Of a DNA stretch of 64,000 nucleotides, positions 11,780 to 22,708 are shown one piece after another (the first letter of the stretch is position 1; every line of letters begins with the position of its first letter). The notes beneath the pieces were generated by a model that did not search any database, was not told the DNA's origin, and saw nothing but the letters and a program-made list of their open reading frames with translations. This DNA is from Brachypterus glaber (taxonomy: Eukaryota; Arthropoda; Insecta; Coleoptera; Kateretidae), in NCBI GenBank assembly GCA_958510825.1, contig OY294054.1, positions 13,081,037 to 13,145,036 of the forward strand, in the 5' to 3' direction. Made by a program: the position numbers and the translations under genes.

Positions 11780-11945
11780 ATAAAAATATATCATCAAGAT
11801 TTTCTCCATGTTTTCGGCTATTAAGCTTCGTCTTCTTTTACCAAAAGTATATTTATAATCTGAAAATGAACGTTCTATGTCTACCGAAGTACATAAGTAG
11901 AGCATAATTAAAGAATGTATGATTTCTTAATGCATTTATTAGTAT
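11780..11945 (-). pseudogene. hAT dimerisation-domain fragment
   Basis: The minus strand reads SVDIERSFSDYKYTFGKRR followed by RSLIAENMEKILMI. This matches the C-terminal hAT dimerisation signature (S-x-x-ERSFS-x-YK ... R-x-x-L-x-x-EN-x-E). Upstream residues IIHSLIMLYLCT are in the same frame. It lies in the same element and orientation as the fragment at 11994-12209. The domain is a known determinant of transposase oligomerisation; here it is a relic. Confidence 0.75.
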
Positions 11946-11993
11946 TTAGATTTGGTTTAGAAAACTCAACTTCTTTGCCATTAAAAAGGTCTA

Positions 11994-12209
11994 CTATTGA
12001 ACATTGTGGAAAATTCGGGATAACATAACATACGCAATCTTTAAACCAGAAACATTTTTGGTTTCATCTATGCTAAAAATATTTTTGTCTTGTACTAAAA
12101 TTTTGGATTTTATATCCTCGAAAGCCTTTGGTAAATAGTTTTTTCTCTTTGTGGGCTTGCTTGGCAACTTTACAACTTCCAATTTTCTATAAACCCTGAG
12201 GATTTTCAA
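11994..12209 (-). pseudogene. hAT-like transposase fragment, upstream part
   Basis: This 71-codon reading includes YLPKAFEDIKSKIL and FSIDETKNVSGLKIAYVM. The latter resembles the S-x-DE-T-x-x-x-GR-x-x-A-N-V segment around the first catalytic aspartate in some hAT-superfamily transposases found in arthropods. It is followed downstream (lower coordinates) by a C-terminal fragment at 11780-11945, so a large catalytic interval is deleted. It has no intact start context of a full protein. The family call rests on motif memory, not on a search. Confidence 0.55.
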
Positions 12210-12558
12210 TTTTCATCGACGGAATGTTACAACTGGCTTACTAAATCAAAATAAAATATTTTTGTATACCATTATTTTGATGATAAGTGCTTTGAAATAT
12301 TGCATTTCTAAGACAAACCTATATCTTTTTCGCACGTTCAACAATAAAGTACCTTAAGATTAAATTGCTGCTCGGGAAAAACTTATTTATAATAAATTAA
12401 AAATTTGTGTCATTATACTCAGTAAGTGTCACCCATGTCAGAATGTTCATAAAAAATTTAACTTCCGCGCGCCCCTCGTAATCAATACCAAATATCCGGG
12501 TACTAATAATAAGAAATGCAGTATTTTCAATATTAGTACAATAACACATTTCATGACA

Positions 12559-12693
<135 letters not shown>

Positions 12694-12788
12694 TTTGGTA
12701 ATCAACAAGGGTGTGATATATTATTTTACATAGACTTGGAACTGCTGAATCCGAATCTGTATGCAGAATTTACCTCTCCCTTCTTAGT

Positions 12789-13443
12789 CTAAGAGCTGGT
12801 TACCATTTTTAATTCATTATTTTCTCCCAGCTGTATTTTATATATGTCTTAAAGTACATTCAAATTAGAATATGTGCAAATTGCCAGGTCCTGGATCGGG
12901 TTCCTTTGGATGCTAGAAGCCTCGAAAATGTGGTGAAATGGGTTCCCCGAAAAATATGTTTTTAACTTACCGAGTCAAACAAATTACATTTATTACATTT
13001 AGATTAGTCTATTTTGACATTTTTACACAATTATTTAGGAGGCTAAAGGTTAAAAAAAGACTTTAAAAACTTTATCTGACATTTGTCAGTACTAAAACCT
13101 CGAAATAATTTTCATTTAATCAAAATATCATTTTATAAATTCTCATTTCTTTAAAAAAATAATTATCACATAATGCAAAGGCACTTTTTAAAGACTGTTC
13201 TTACGCCTTGGCCATAGAATTATTGTGTATAACTATGAAAATAGCTTAATATATATATGACTCGGCGTTAAAAATAGATTTTTTGGTAGCTCATTACCCT
13301 AGCTTTTGGAGCTTCTAGCACCCAAAGGAACCAGATCCGGAGTCTAGCAATTTGAAAATAGCTTAATCTGAAAGTACTTTAAGACATATATAAAAGATAG
13401 CCGGGAGCAAATAATGAAAAAAAAAAAATGGTCACCAGCTCTC
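12789..13443. mobile_element. Rpt-A complete foldback element
   Basis: The left arm (12789-13045) is an inverted, diverged copy of the right arm (13075-13443). The ends read AGAGCTGGTTACCATTTTT and its inverse, with CAAAGGAACC..GATCC..GG blocks in both arms. Single-arm copies lie at 4290-4835, 47143-47430 (minus) and 55530-55592. No coding capacity. Confidence 0.7.
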
Positions 13444-14430
13444 CGACTATCTGGTTTTCGAGAAAAACTCTATCAAAATGATAAAAAAATTATTTTTGTG
13501 CTCATTTTTAGCGTTTTTGTGGTTATTTTTCTAAAAAACCTCCCAAGATCAATTAATTTCTTGTCTCGAAAATCAAGTGTCTCGACGATCGAGAGGAAAA
13601 GTTTCGTTTTCGACTCTATTTACTGACATGTTTAGGAAATATTGAAATTATTCCATATTTTATACGTGATGGGGTGAACCCTTTACATGTGTAAATGTAC
13701 GTAATGAATATACATACACTGAAGATAATAAGGGTGTAATTTTGCATAAATTATGTCTGCTAAGATCATACTTTGTTACATGTCATTTAGTTCTATCTCT
13801 TCTTTACTACGCTGCTCTACAATGGAAAAATGCAGTACAGTCACACTGGCTGCGAATAGCAGTAAGAGATACTTTAGAACTACTTGTGTTACTTGTGATG
13901 AAAGTGGTATCTCGAAATAATTCTTTTTTTGGACATATTTTCATATTAACAGAAAAATAATTAATAACCCATTACGTAATGCTTAAAAGTAGCTTTTTAG
14001 AAATCCATTTTTTTTTCTTGTCTTGGCTCGGTTTCGAGAAAAATTGAGACAATTGAAAAATCAGTGTCAATGTCAGGAAATCAAGAAAAATTTTAATTTC
14101 GGACTTTTTGTGCTTTCTTCCTTTTCTTTCAGTGGGGCACTACACTTATGAGTCCCAAAGATAATTTAAATCTACAAAACACAACGTTATCTCAACGTAT
14201 TATACTAAAATGCAAATCATTTCATAAAATGTCAACCATTTATGTTACATATTTTATATAAGGTATATGAGAATCACGGCAGAAAAGGGGTTTCCATTAC
14301 AATTTAGATTTTACTTTACCCCGAGCCTCGGGCCCAAGAGATAAATATAGGACAGTCTTGACAACCTGAAATATTTTTTGACATTTCACAAAAAAAAAAT
14401 TTTTTTCGAAAAAATTTTTATTGTGTCTTA
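13444..14430. other. AT-rich DNA, possible zinc-ribbon relic
   Basis: 13815-13920 (plus) reads MEKCSTVTLAANSSKRYF and TTCVTCDESG. The paired CxxC is reminiscent of the cysteine-rich tail of piggyBac-type transposases, but only one convincing CxxC is present, so no gene is called. The remainder shows nothing. Confidence 0.3.
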
Positions 14431-14431
14431 A

Positions 14432-14710
14432 CCAAGTAAAGAAGAAACTATCAGTTTTCTAACTCGTCATGGTACTATTAACAATCTTGTTTATAAAATA
14501 AAAAAAGTCCAGAGTAAACGCTGTAGATTCTGCAATTATGATAAACAAACTGCATCCCACATTTTGAGATAATGTCCTGTTTTCTCACAGAAAAGACTGC
14601 GATTTTTAGGTTCGCCATCAGTGCAACCCAGCGATTTAGTCGATCTTTCATTGGGGCAGATCATCATTTTAGACGAGTCGGAAAATTTTGAAAGGAAGTC
14701 AGCTTTTTTT
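14432..14710 (+). pseudogene. Non-LTR retrotransposon C-terminal tail with CCHC motif
   Basis: The plus frame reads LTRHGTINNLVYKIK, then KRCRFCNYDKQTASHIL, a single in-frame TAA, then CPVFSQKRLRFLGSPSV and LSLGQIII. The C-x2-C-x8-H-x4-C arrangement (C R F C ... H I L ... C P) with a following RLRFLG is typical of the region after the RNase H domain in R1/I/jockey-type ORF2 proteins. Upstream sequence hits a stop near 14430 and the reverse-transcriptase domain is absent. It is a truncated and mutated relic. Clade assignment is inference. Confidence 0.75.
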
Positions 14711-14802
14711 TAGTTATGATCTTTTTTTGGGACATTTTTTTTTTCGTCACTCGCCAAATTTTACCTGCACACTCCCCTCGACAAAAACTTTGGAACGTCC
14801 CT

Positions 14803-15164
14803 AAGGGAACGTTCAAGTATTACGTAACGCAAAATTTACCAAAATTCATACACTTCATACCTCGGTTCTCGCGTTATTCAAGGCTGTACAGATTTCATAT
14901 TTTGGCTACCCCCCTAACACATCCCCTATTGGGGTAGCCAAAATATGAAATCTCCCTGTTGAAAATGACGGGTCTGGGCGGGTATAAATGGTGCACAAAC
15001 CGTACTTGAGCGGATGAGATTCACCCGCTGAAGTACGGTTTGTGCACCATTTATACCCGCCCAGACCCGTAATTTTCAATAGGGCTATAATAACCCGAGA
15101 ACCGGGGTATGAAGTGTATGAATTTTGGTACAATTTGCGTTACGTAATACTTGAACGTTCCCTA
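14803..15164. mobile_element. Compound nested hairpin element
   Basis: Three dyads are stacked. The outer arms are about 75-80 bp (14803-14878 with 15084-15164; GGGAACGTTCAAGTATTACG at the left end and the inverse at the right). Hairpin A has perfect 23-bp arms (14890-14912 / 14931-14953). Hairpin B has about 60-bp near-perfect arms (14954-15013 / 15025-15084). A degraded copy of hairpin B lies at 25228-25312, and outer-arm fragments lie at 32426-32455 and 41025-41054, showing that the parts are separate families. Confidence 0.8.
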
Positions 15165-15551
15165 ACTTCATATCGAAAGTAAGGCTCTTTTTCGGATTAA
15201 GTATATGTATATGCCGTCAATTCCTTTATGACTCTATAAAATTATTAAGCTTAAATTACTTAATGTTTCAATTTCAATTTTGGGTTTTGGGGATCTCTGG
15301 TATGTAATTATTGAGTCGAGATTCATAAAGATAAAGTAAGGATAATTTAAGCACAAAACTTTAACTATAATATTGTGTACAAATTGTATTTATCTGGAGG
15401 GCTGAAAATACAAACAGACCAAGTAACACAATATTTATTTTTTAGAAACCGGCCTCAAAGTTTTTAGTTTCCTATAAGAGTACCAAGGACACGTGTCTTT
15501 CGATATTTTCAAAGCCATATTCTCTTGTTTCAAGGCTAGCATTTTTTTGAA
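15165..15551. other. AT-rich DNA, nothing recognised
   Basis: No coding signal or repeat block was seen. Confidence 0.45.
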
Positions 15552-15621
15552 CCGAAGTCAATGTCCTTGAATGAAAAGCACAGGTTTTTGAAAGAAGATC
15601 ATGCAAGGACATTGACTTTGG
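15552..15621. repeat. Short hairpin, 18-bp arms
   Basis: Arms 15552-15569 and 15604-15621 (CCGAAGTCAATGTCCTTG and inverse, one mismatch) are separated by 34 bp. Confidence 0.75.
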
Positions 15622-15705
15622 TTTTATTAGTAAATAAACCACTTTTACTTGATTTAACTTTAAGCCGTTTGGTCTAAGTAATATACGTATATTACCAGGG
15701 TCGTA

Positions 15706-16142
15706 GCTATGGGGGGATGGGGGGCGGAGGAGCTTCCCCCACCTTTTTTGAAAAGTTGCATATTTCATTGATCCAAAACAAAAGTTGCGTATTTTATGGA
15801 TTCAAAATACAAAAGTTGCATATTTCACGAAAAGGTGGGGACCTTTTTTTTAGTCATAAACTTTTTGGTCGAAGAAAAAAGTTGCATATTTTAGGGATTT
15901 AGAGAAAAGTTGTATACATCAGGGATTCAAAATACAAAAGTTGCATATTTCACGCTTTGGGGTAAATTTTTTTTTAACTGTACAAATTCTCACGGACAAA
16001 GCTTTTTTGGAGGTGAGGAACTTTTTGTTAGTCATTAAGTTTCTTTTAGAAGAAAAAAGTTGGATTTTTAGGCTAAAAAAGTTTTAATTTTTGACCTTCT
16101 CCCCCCCCCCCCCCCTCACGAAATCTTCTTCGGTACGGCCCT
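15706..16142. mobile_element. hAT-like element with internal 30-bp tandem repeats
   Basis: Left end CAGGGTCGTAGCTATGGGGG and right end (read inward) AGGGCCGTACCGAAG... plus a G/C run form imperfect TIRs. A 5-bp direct repeat ATTAC lies outside both ends (15701-15705, 16143-16147), shorter than the usual 8 bp. Between 15752 and 15960 a unit built on AAAAGTTGCATATTTCA recurs about six times at roughly 30-bp spacing. A C15 run lies near 16101. Confidence 0.6.
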
Positions 16143-16837
16143 ATTACACTTGTTTCTAGTAATAATTTTTCTGTGTGCATGTAAAGTTTTACATGTATAT
16201 CAAAACACAAAAATATGGACTTGGTCTGTCTGTATACTCAGCCCTCCTTTTGTGTAAATAGTCAAATTCTGTTGCCCTACAGTTCATATAAAAAATGCAA
16301 ACAAAAAAATTACATTCTGATTTTTTTTTTCAAAAATCTGTTTTTTTTTGCAAAAGATTAATCCTACTTATCTCCGTTATTCCTGTATTGGTTTACTAAA
16401 TTTTAAGATATAGCCTTTTAGTACAAATATCCACACTGTGGATATTTGGATTCCACAGGTATTAAAAATTCGAAAAAATTTCAATGTCAACGTCCCTATT
16501 TTAATAAATTATTTTCTTCTTAGCGCAAAAATAACTGTACATTTTTATCTCAAACATATTTTGAAAGAAAATTCTGTCACCCCACAAATGATGTATATAT
16601 TAACAGTATATTTCAAGATTTATAATATGGTTTACTGCAACAGTGGGTTAAGTCCATAAAAACTAAATTTAAATTTAGCTGTTTTAAGTTTTTTTTATAG
16701 TAATACATTTTTCGCAAAACATTGATTTCCTCAAAAAAAAAAAATAATAATAATAATTGGTCTGTAAGTATGACGATTTTTGTATTCTCTAAACGTAGAA
16801 CAGCACAAATTGTTGAGGTACACCAACATTTTTTTTT
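16143..16837. other. AT-rich DNA with one perfect dyad
   Basis: CAAATATCCACACTGTGGATATTTG-type dyad at 16424-16448 (12-bp arms, 1-bp centre). No gene. Confidence 0.6.
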
Positions 16838-17040
16838 CAGCAAATAACTTTTATTTAAAAGATCAATCGTATCAAATTTGGAAAAAAATACCCAAAAACA
16901 AAAAAAAATATAGGGGGCGAAGAAAATTGCGATAAACTTTTTTTTACAGGAAAAGTTACTTTTATTATAAGAATCACTGGTACCAAATTGGAAAAATAAC
17001 CCCAAAAAATAAATATGTGGTTATAGGGCGCTAAACTTTT
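16838..17040 (+). repeat. Diverged tandem duplication, about 110-bp unit
   Basis: Two units share ACTTTTATT, AAGA/TCA, GGTACCAAATTGG or its variant, AATACCC/AACCCC, ATAGGGCG and AAACTTTT in order. They are probably internal repeats of an Rpt-B relative, since a GACAGACCAACAGACG block follows at 17164. Confidence 0.5.
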
Positions 17041-19929
17041 AAGAAATCGAGTTATTTTAAAAGAAAAACTAAGAAAAACCACCTGAGCAACCCTCTAAAA
17101 ACCTTTGAAATGTTTAAAGTTTAGTTTGGATCTGTCAAAATTTATGGCCTGTAGGCCTCTGGACTGACAGACCAACAGACGAAAGGACGGACGAACATTA
17201 CAAACTAGCTTTTTTGGAATTGTATAGACCTTAAAACGGATAAATACATCAAAATGTAAAAGATGGACTTGGTTCACTTTAGTAGTAAACTCTCCATTTA
17301 ATTTAAATCAAGGGTGCATTTTTTCAAAGAAGGACAAGCAATAAGAAAGTGCAGTGTTTTTATTCTGTTGATCTGATAGTGACACTTTTGACAAATATAA
17401 TGAGTTTATACATCACGCGTAGGTACTACCAGGTAGTCAAAAGAAAGGACCTTATCTTATTGTTGCCACAATATCATAATTTCATCTTATATCCAGTTGT
17501 AATTTGCAAAACATAAATATGTATTTTTATCCGTTTAAATCTCTTTTTATCTGAAAATCAAATTTGGAAATTGATGTACTTAATTTGGTTCCCAGCAATC
17601 CATTTGAAACGGTTTTTCCTAAGAATATGTTTTATATCACATAGGGTTAAATAAATTGTCAACAATTAAAAAATTTCTCGCCTGCTGTGGGGTTTTTCGT
17701 CGCGTGATACTAAGTTTAACCAGTCACAGAATGGCGAAACCCCAGAAGTTAATCGTCTACACATGGTCAAGACAAGACAAACCTATTTTTTGTCTTGAAA
17801 ATGGAGATTTTCGACAACTGAGATGAGAAGTTCCGTTGTTTTTCGTCTCTTGAAACCATATGTGATAGAGCAATATCTCAAAACATTTTTTTTATTAAAA
17901 TTTAATAGCGAGGGCACTACATTACTATAATAATAAAAAAAATGTTCCTAAGATGGGGCAGGGTGTAGTTATGTTAATACGCACTGAAAGCTGAAGCGCC
18001 ATGGGATATTGTGCCAGCTCTAGTCGCGTAAACAGAGATGTCACGTGCGAATTACAAAAATATTTACATACCAGTAACAACAGCTAATGAAGGGTCTAAA
18101 ATTTCCCTTTCATGTGTGTATTTATGGTCGGTGAAATCTTGGATTTAGAATTTGTAAAAAGGTTTTAATATAATTTGGGGTTGCATATGTGGATGCGAGG
18201 GTTGGGTAATCGTATTTTGTCTTTTTTAAATAAAATAACTGAATTTGTTAAACTCGGGTGTTACAAATCAGAGAACTAAAATCTAAAGGGCCTTTATAAG
18301 TAAAGGCTTTGCGGAACACCCTTCATATATGCATATTAGGTTTACCGTAATTTCATTAGATAATTGGTGTAGAGCCTCCCTATTTACATATGCCAGGGTA
18401 AATTTTACATTTCCATCCTCTTTGTAAATACTGGTTAGTGATTTAAATCTAATAGAGGTTAACACCAAATTTACTTAACAAAATTATCTTAGTCCATCAT
18501 GTATAATTTCAAATTCATCTGAAACTGATATATTCTTCTCTCTAACTAACAGTGTCAACAGAATTTGATATCCCTTTAAACATTTGTTTAATTAATCTTT
18601 TTAGCCAACAAATCTACATTTTAAATGAATATTTGATTGAAGGGTAGTAAAAAAAGTTTTCCTACGATCCTCTATGAAAATGACATTTAGCACACTCTTT
18701 TGTTCTTTAGAAAACGCCTCATATCGCACTAGTTTGATATTTTTATATCACACTCGTGTGATATTTATCTATGGAGGTTTGCCTTATTTTATTTAGATAT
18801 TTACCTCGTAGATTATAAGAATTTTATTCACCTTGTTTATAAACCATTTTATTTTTATTTTATTTATTTATTAACGGGAAAACCCCACTACAAAAATTAA
18901 ATGTACATGAGATAACATGATAATAGAAACCTAATATAATGTAAAAAAAATAATTGTGTTTTTCATGTCAAAAATAGAAACTATAGTTATAACGTTACTA
19001 TTTTGACCATTACTGTCTAGTCTAGACAGTCTAGATTTATAAAAATTACTTAATTTTTTATTTAGTTGCCTTACATTACATAAAAAACATCAAAATACAC
19101 AGTATTTTTCTTATGAAATGTAAAACAGTACAATTTTACTGTCTTAACTGCATAACCACAGAAATCAAATTTAATAAGCAAACTCAAGTTTGCATTTATT
19201 TCGGAATAGGCAACCCATTAAACAGCTATGTATTGTATTAAATATAAAACCAAGAAAACTAAAGCTAAATGAAAATCATATTTCCTGTTTGACATACCTA
19301 CATACATATATAAATTTGTATGCTATTTATAACTGTTTTGTGCTTTGCTTTTCTTAAAAATTAATAAAAATTAGAAAATTTTAAAATAAGAGACTTCATA
19401 TTTTTTCGGGATCGTAGAATAAGGTCTCGAAAAAGTACTATTTTCCGGGTCGGCCTGTAATCTACTATTGTTGCCCTATATTGTTACTTAATGGTGATTA
19501 ACCATTGGTTAAAATTTACTTGATTGTTCAGATTCATCCTATATTTTTTTTCTTATAAAATATGCCGATGAAATATTTTTATAGTGTATAAAATATGTTT
19601 TTAAACAGTTCCTCTTTAATTATTGGACTATTATATTATGATAATGGTAAATTTAGTTAATTTGGCCCCTAAGGATCTTATTGGAATATTGTTGGACCAA
19701 TTTATGAGCGTCCCTCCTAAGCGCATGTTTACCCCGTTACTTTGTCATTTTAATGGCTGATTCCTATCAGAAATTTACATTTAAACATTACTCTAGGACA
19801 TTATATTTTCAATTATAATAAATATCTTAAGTTACATTGTTTGAGATTATAGTAATCTGTTTTATATAAATTTTCGAGAAAGTTTTGCTCGAACTCTAAC
19901 TTCTGCGAACACATTGGAACATTTTATAA
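17041..19929. other. Long AT-rich stretch without a gene
   Basis: Contains an Rpt-B-like GACAGACCAACAG block (17164-17200), a CACGTG site near 18041, a TATCACAC/GTGTGATA dyad at 18745-18764 and a perfect dyad ACTGTCTAG/T/CTAGACAGT at 19012-19030. A minus frame at 18283-18468 has no recognisable motif. Confidence 0.5.
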
Positions 19930-21080
19930 TAATCTCAAAAGGATTTATCCTGATAAATTATTCACGTAATTTTTTTGGTAAAAAAGTGGCGGTAAAATTT
20001 ACTGGTATTTTTTTGTGAAAATCTACGGAAAAATTAATGAATTTTCGTGATTTTTTTACAGGGAATTAATGTATTTATGTAAAAATACATTTTTTATTAA
20101 ATAGTCTGTAAAATTATACGCTACACTGATAGAAAAATCTAAAAATTTAAATAAAACACGTTGTTGTGGCAACTTTTACGTATAAAATACAATTTTTACT
20201 ATTATTTTAAAACATTACTTATAACATTATATTTAATATAATATTAAAATTGTAGATATAAATTTTGTATCGTAACTACTAAAAAATAATTTTTTTTATA
20301 CTATATGAATTTATTTATACCGTAAACAACTTCATAGTATTTAATTTAACAACTTTGTTGTCACTATAGTGCCGGTATTTTATGAAGGATGATTAATAAA
20401 GATGGCGGCAATCAGCTGATTCTAATAAATTTTTTACCAAAATTTCGAAAGTAGGCATTTTGGGATAAAATTTCCATGCGCATAAGTATACCTAACGATA
20501 AGCATGTACATTGTACATGTACATGTAATTACATGTGATATGTAGTTTTTATGTGAAAATACATGTGATATATGAATTTAAAATAAAATACGTAATTTTG
20601 TTGTTGTAAATCGAACAACTGCACTCGTTTGTAAATACCGAACGCGTTTACTTGTTTGTTGTTGTATTCTACACAATATATAGTGGTCGGCGCATGTACA
20701 ACTATTTATTGTTGTATTCTATAATTACGCTGTTGATTGCGATAGTGTTTTATCAGTGTATATTTTTATGTGTATCCTGGTAAAAATCTATTAAATCATA
20801 AATTTACATAAAAAATCACTGATAATGTGAAGCCATGCATTAATAAGTAGGTAAAAATACATTTTTTAATGTAATTTCAAATTAATTTTGTTCTTAAATC
20901 ATCAATTTATATATAAAAATTAGTATAATTTACAATGCAGTATAGGTAAATTTAAGCTTATTGTAAGTACCAGAAACAAAACTAAGAATTTAAGGATCTT
21001 GTGAGCAGAAAAAAAATTCTTGTTACCCTTACCAGATTTCTGGTTGCAGCCACCGGAATAGTATATTCTATAACTAGTAT
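19930..21080 (+). repeat. Rpt-D interspersed repeat, split by an insertion
   Basis: 19930-20123 and 20759-21080 belong to one repeat, aligned with 62194-62790. Shared blocks are TGTAAAAATACATTTTTTA, ACCTATATTTTT, AAAATCACTG, AGGTAAAAATAC, ATTTTAAGGAT and TTACCAGATTTCTGGTTGCA. The TIR element at 20124-20758 interrupts it at a TA. Confidence 0.65.
20124..20758 (+). mobile_element. Rpt-C TIR element, copy 1 (TA target)
   Basis: TA at 20122-20123 and 20759-20760 flanks ends CACTGATAGAAAAATC and, inward from the right, CACTGATAAAACACTATCG. The 635-bp body is AT-rich with GTTGTTGTATTCTA boxes and an ACATGTACATGT cluster near 20510-20545. A second copy lies at 41760-42302 and a short relative at 24934-25227. 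No transposase frame. Confidence 0.8.
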
Positions 21081-21081
21081 G

Positions 21082-21180
21082 GAATAGACAATATTCCGCG
21101 CGAGCGGAAAGTTTGTCATACGAGCCGGCAGGCGAGTATGACGGTCCTGCTAGCGCGGAATGACTATTCTATACGTTTTG
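21082..21180. repeat. GC-rich nested palindrome
   Basis: GGAATAGACAATATTCCGCG...GC and CGCGGAATGACTATTC form outer arms around the inner dyad GTCATACGAGCCGG / CGAGTATGAC. It is the most GC-rich 100 bp in its neighbourhood and has no frame. It may be a small element inserted in Rpt-D. Confidence 0.65.
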
Positions 21181-22619
21181 TAGACTATACTTTTTCTTCG
21201 ACTGCAAATATGAAATACTCTATGGCTCTAAACTGCGGACAAGGTTAAAAACAATGTTTTTTGTGACTCGACATTGTAAATGCAACAAAACACATATTTT
21301 TAAATAAAGCAATTAAGATTATTTAATAATTTTATCAAATTAGTACTTAAAAAAGATTTTTATTTAATTTTAGCACATATTTACAAATAATAATGCAAAA
21401 ATTGAAGGTTATGTCAGATTGTTGTGACAGATATCAGGTTTAAATATTTAAACAATAGATGGAGCAGTTTTAATTTTTTGAATCAAATTGATAAAAAACT
21501 GGTCAAATATTAAGAAAAACTAATAAACTTTATGTAATTTTAACGCAAAACTTTAAATTGCATTAAATTATTCAATGTTTCATGGTAAAATATATATATT
21601 TTCGCTAATTTTGCTACAGTTTTCTTTACTTTTATAGAAAAGAGATGGAACTACATGTGCTCATTCTAACACTTGATACGGAATATTCATACCGTATCTA
21701 GAGCTAGAATGGATTCATTCTGTGTTTGAAAAGTGTGTGTATTTGCTTACTTTCTAAAGCAGTCGTAGAAAAAAATAGTTATTCCGTATGTAACTAATAA
21801 TTTGGTTGCTCCAGCCAGATCTTCCAGTGTACCCTTAATATTAAGGGAATGAATCTGACAGCATCTGACAACATCTAAATTAAAAAATTTTATCTGTATC
21901 AAAATCAGCCTAATGAAAAAATCATTAAATAAAATTTAAGCCATAATTCAGTCATGCTTTTTTGATTAATGTGCAGCGAAACCTAACTCCTTATCTTTCT
22001 TGGAGTTTCTTCTAGCATATCTTTAAGAAATATTCAAATTAAGAATTTTATTTATAGTTAAACTCTGGACAAGGTTAATTGAAAATACTTTTGCAAGTAT
22101 ATTAGAAGGTGTTCTATTTTAGTTTATAGTTATTCATAAGAAAAAAAAATGTCAAGTATTATTAAACAAAGTTAGTACCGTGAGCGGGGGATACTTTGAA
22201 CTGTGGGGTAAACTTGGAACAAATACACTAAACATTTATTTAATAATTTGATTAATATTTTAAAATTTTGACATCGGCTGTTATTTAGATACCTAGACGT
22301 ATATATTAGTACTTTTTTTGTTGGTATTTGTGATTTTTCAGTATAGATTAAAATCGGTGTTCAAAAACCGCCAACCTAAAATATAATGATATTAATTGAT
22401 TTATTTAATGAAACCTATTAATAGTTTAAATTTAAAAAAATCAAGCTCTGGCGCCGCAGGCAATTTTTTTTAATTAATTTTATGCTTCAGTTTTAAGTTT
22501 TGAATTTAACCAAACGTAAATTAGCCCTAGCTCCGCAGGCGAAAATTTTTACGAATTTGAGGGTCTATAGTCCACTTGGAAAGGGCTCTGCATATTTGCT
22601 CGGTTTGACGTCCTTCTTT
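21181..22619. other. AT-rich DNA with an Rpt-D tail scrap
   Basis: 21775-21835 (ATTCCGTATGTAACT ... CCAGCCAGATC) matches the Rpt-D 3' end at 62735-62790. A short motif CGCCGCAGGC / CTCCGCAGGCG recurs at 22450 and 22531. No gene. Confidence 0.45.
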
Positions 22620-22708
22620 TGGGGAAGTATACATAAATACTGTTTATTGTAAACTTCCGACGCCGGGCCCCCTCGAGCCCGGGCCCCCGGGTAACCTGCA
22701 CGCCCCTG
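22620..22708 (-). mobile_element. hAT-type terminus, solitary
   Basis: Read on the minus strand from 22708 it begins CAGGGGCGTGCAGG followed by a very GC-rich block (GGGCCC, CTCGAG, CCGGG). CAGGGGCG is a common hAT-type end. No matching opposite end is found in the window. Confidence 0.4.

Larger units (their letters stand above)
11447..12513 (-). mobile_element. hAT transposon deletion derivative
   Basis: The 8-bp direct repeat ATAATAAG at 11447-11454 and 12506-12513 flanks a 1,051-bp element. Its ends are inverted copies (CCGGATATTTGGTATTGA, then TTACGAGG). An 8-bp duplication is the hAT hallmark, although this one is AT-rich. Two transposase fragments on the minus strand support the class. 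Most of the transposase is missing, so it is a non-autonomous internal-deletion copy. Confidence 0.75.

Noticed and set aside
16838..17082. Aromatic-rich minus-strand frames as membrane protein
   Set aside because: Phe/Ile runs come from A-rich tandem DNA; no start context or homology-like motif.
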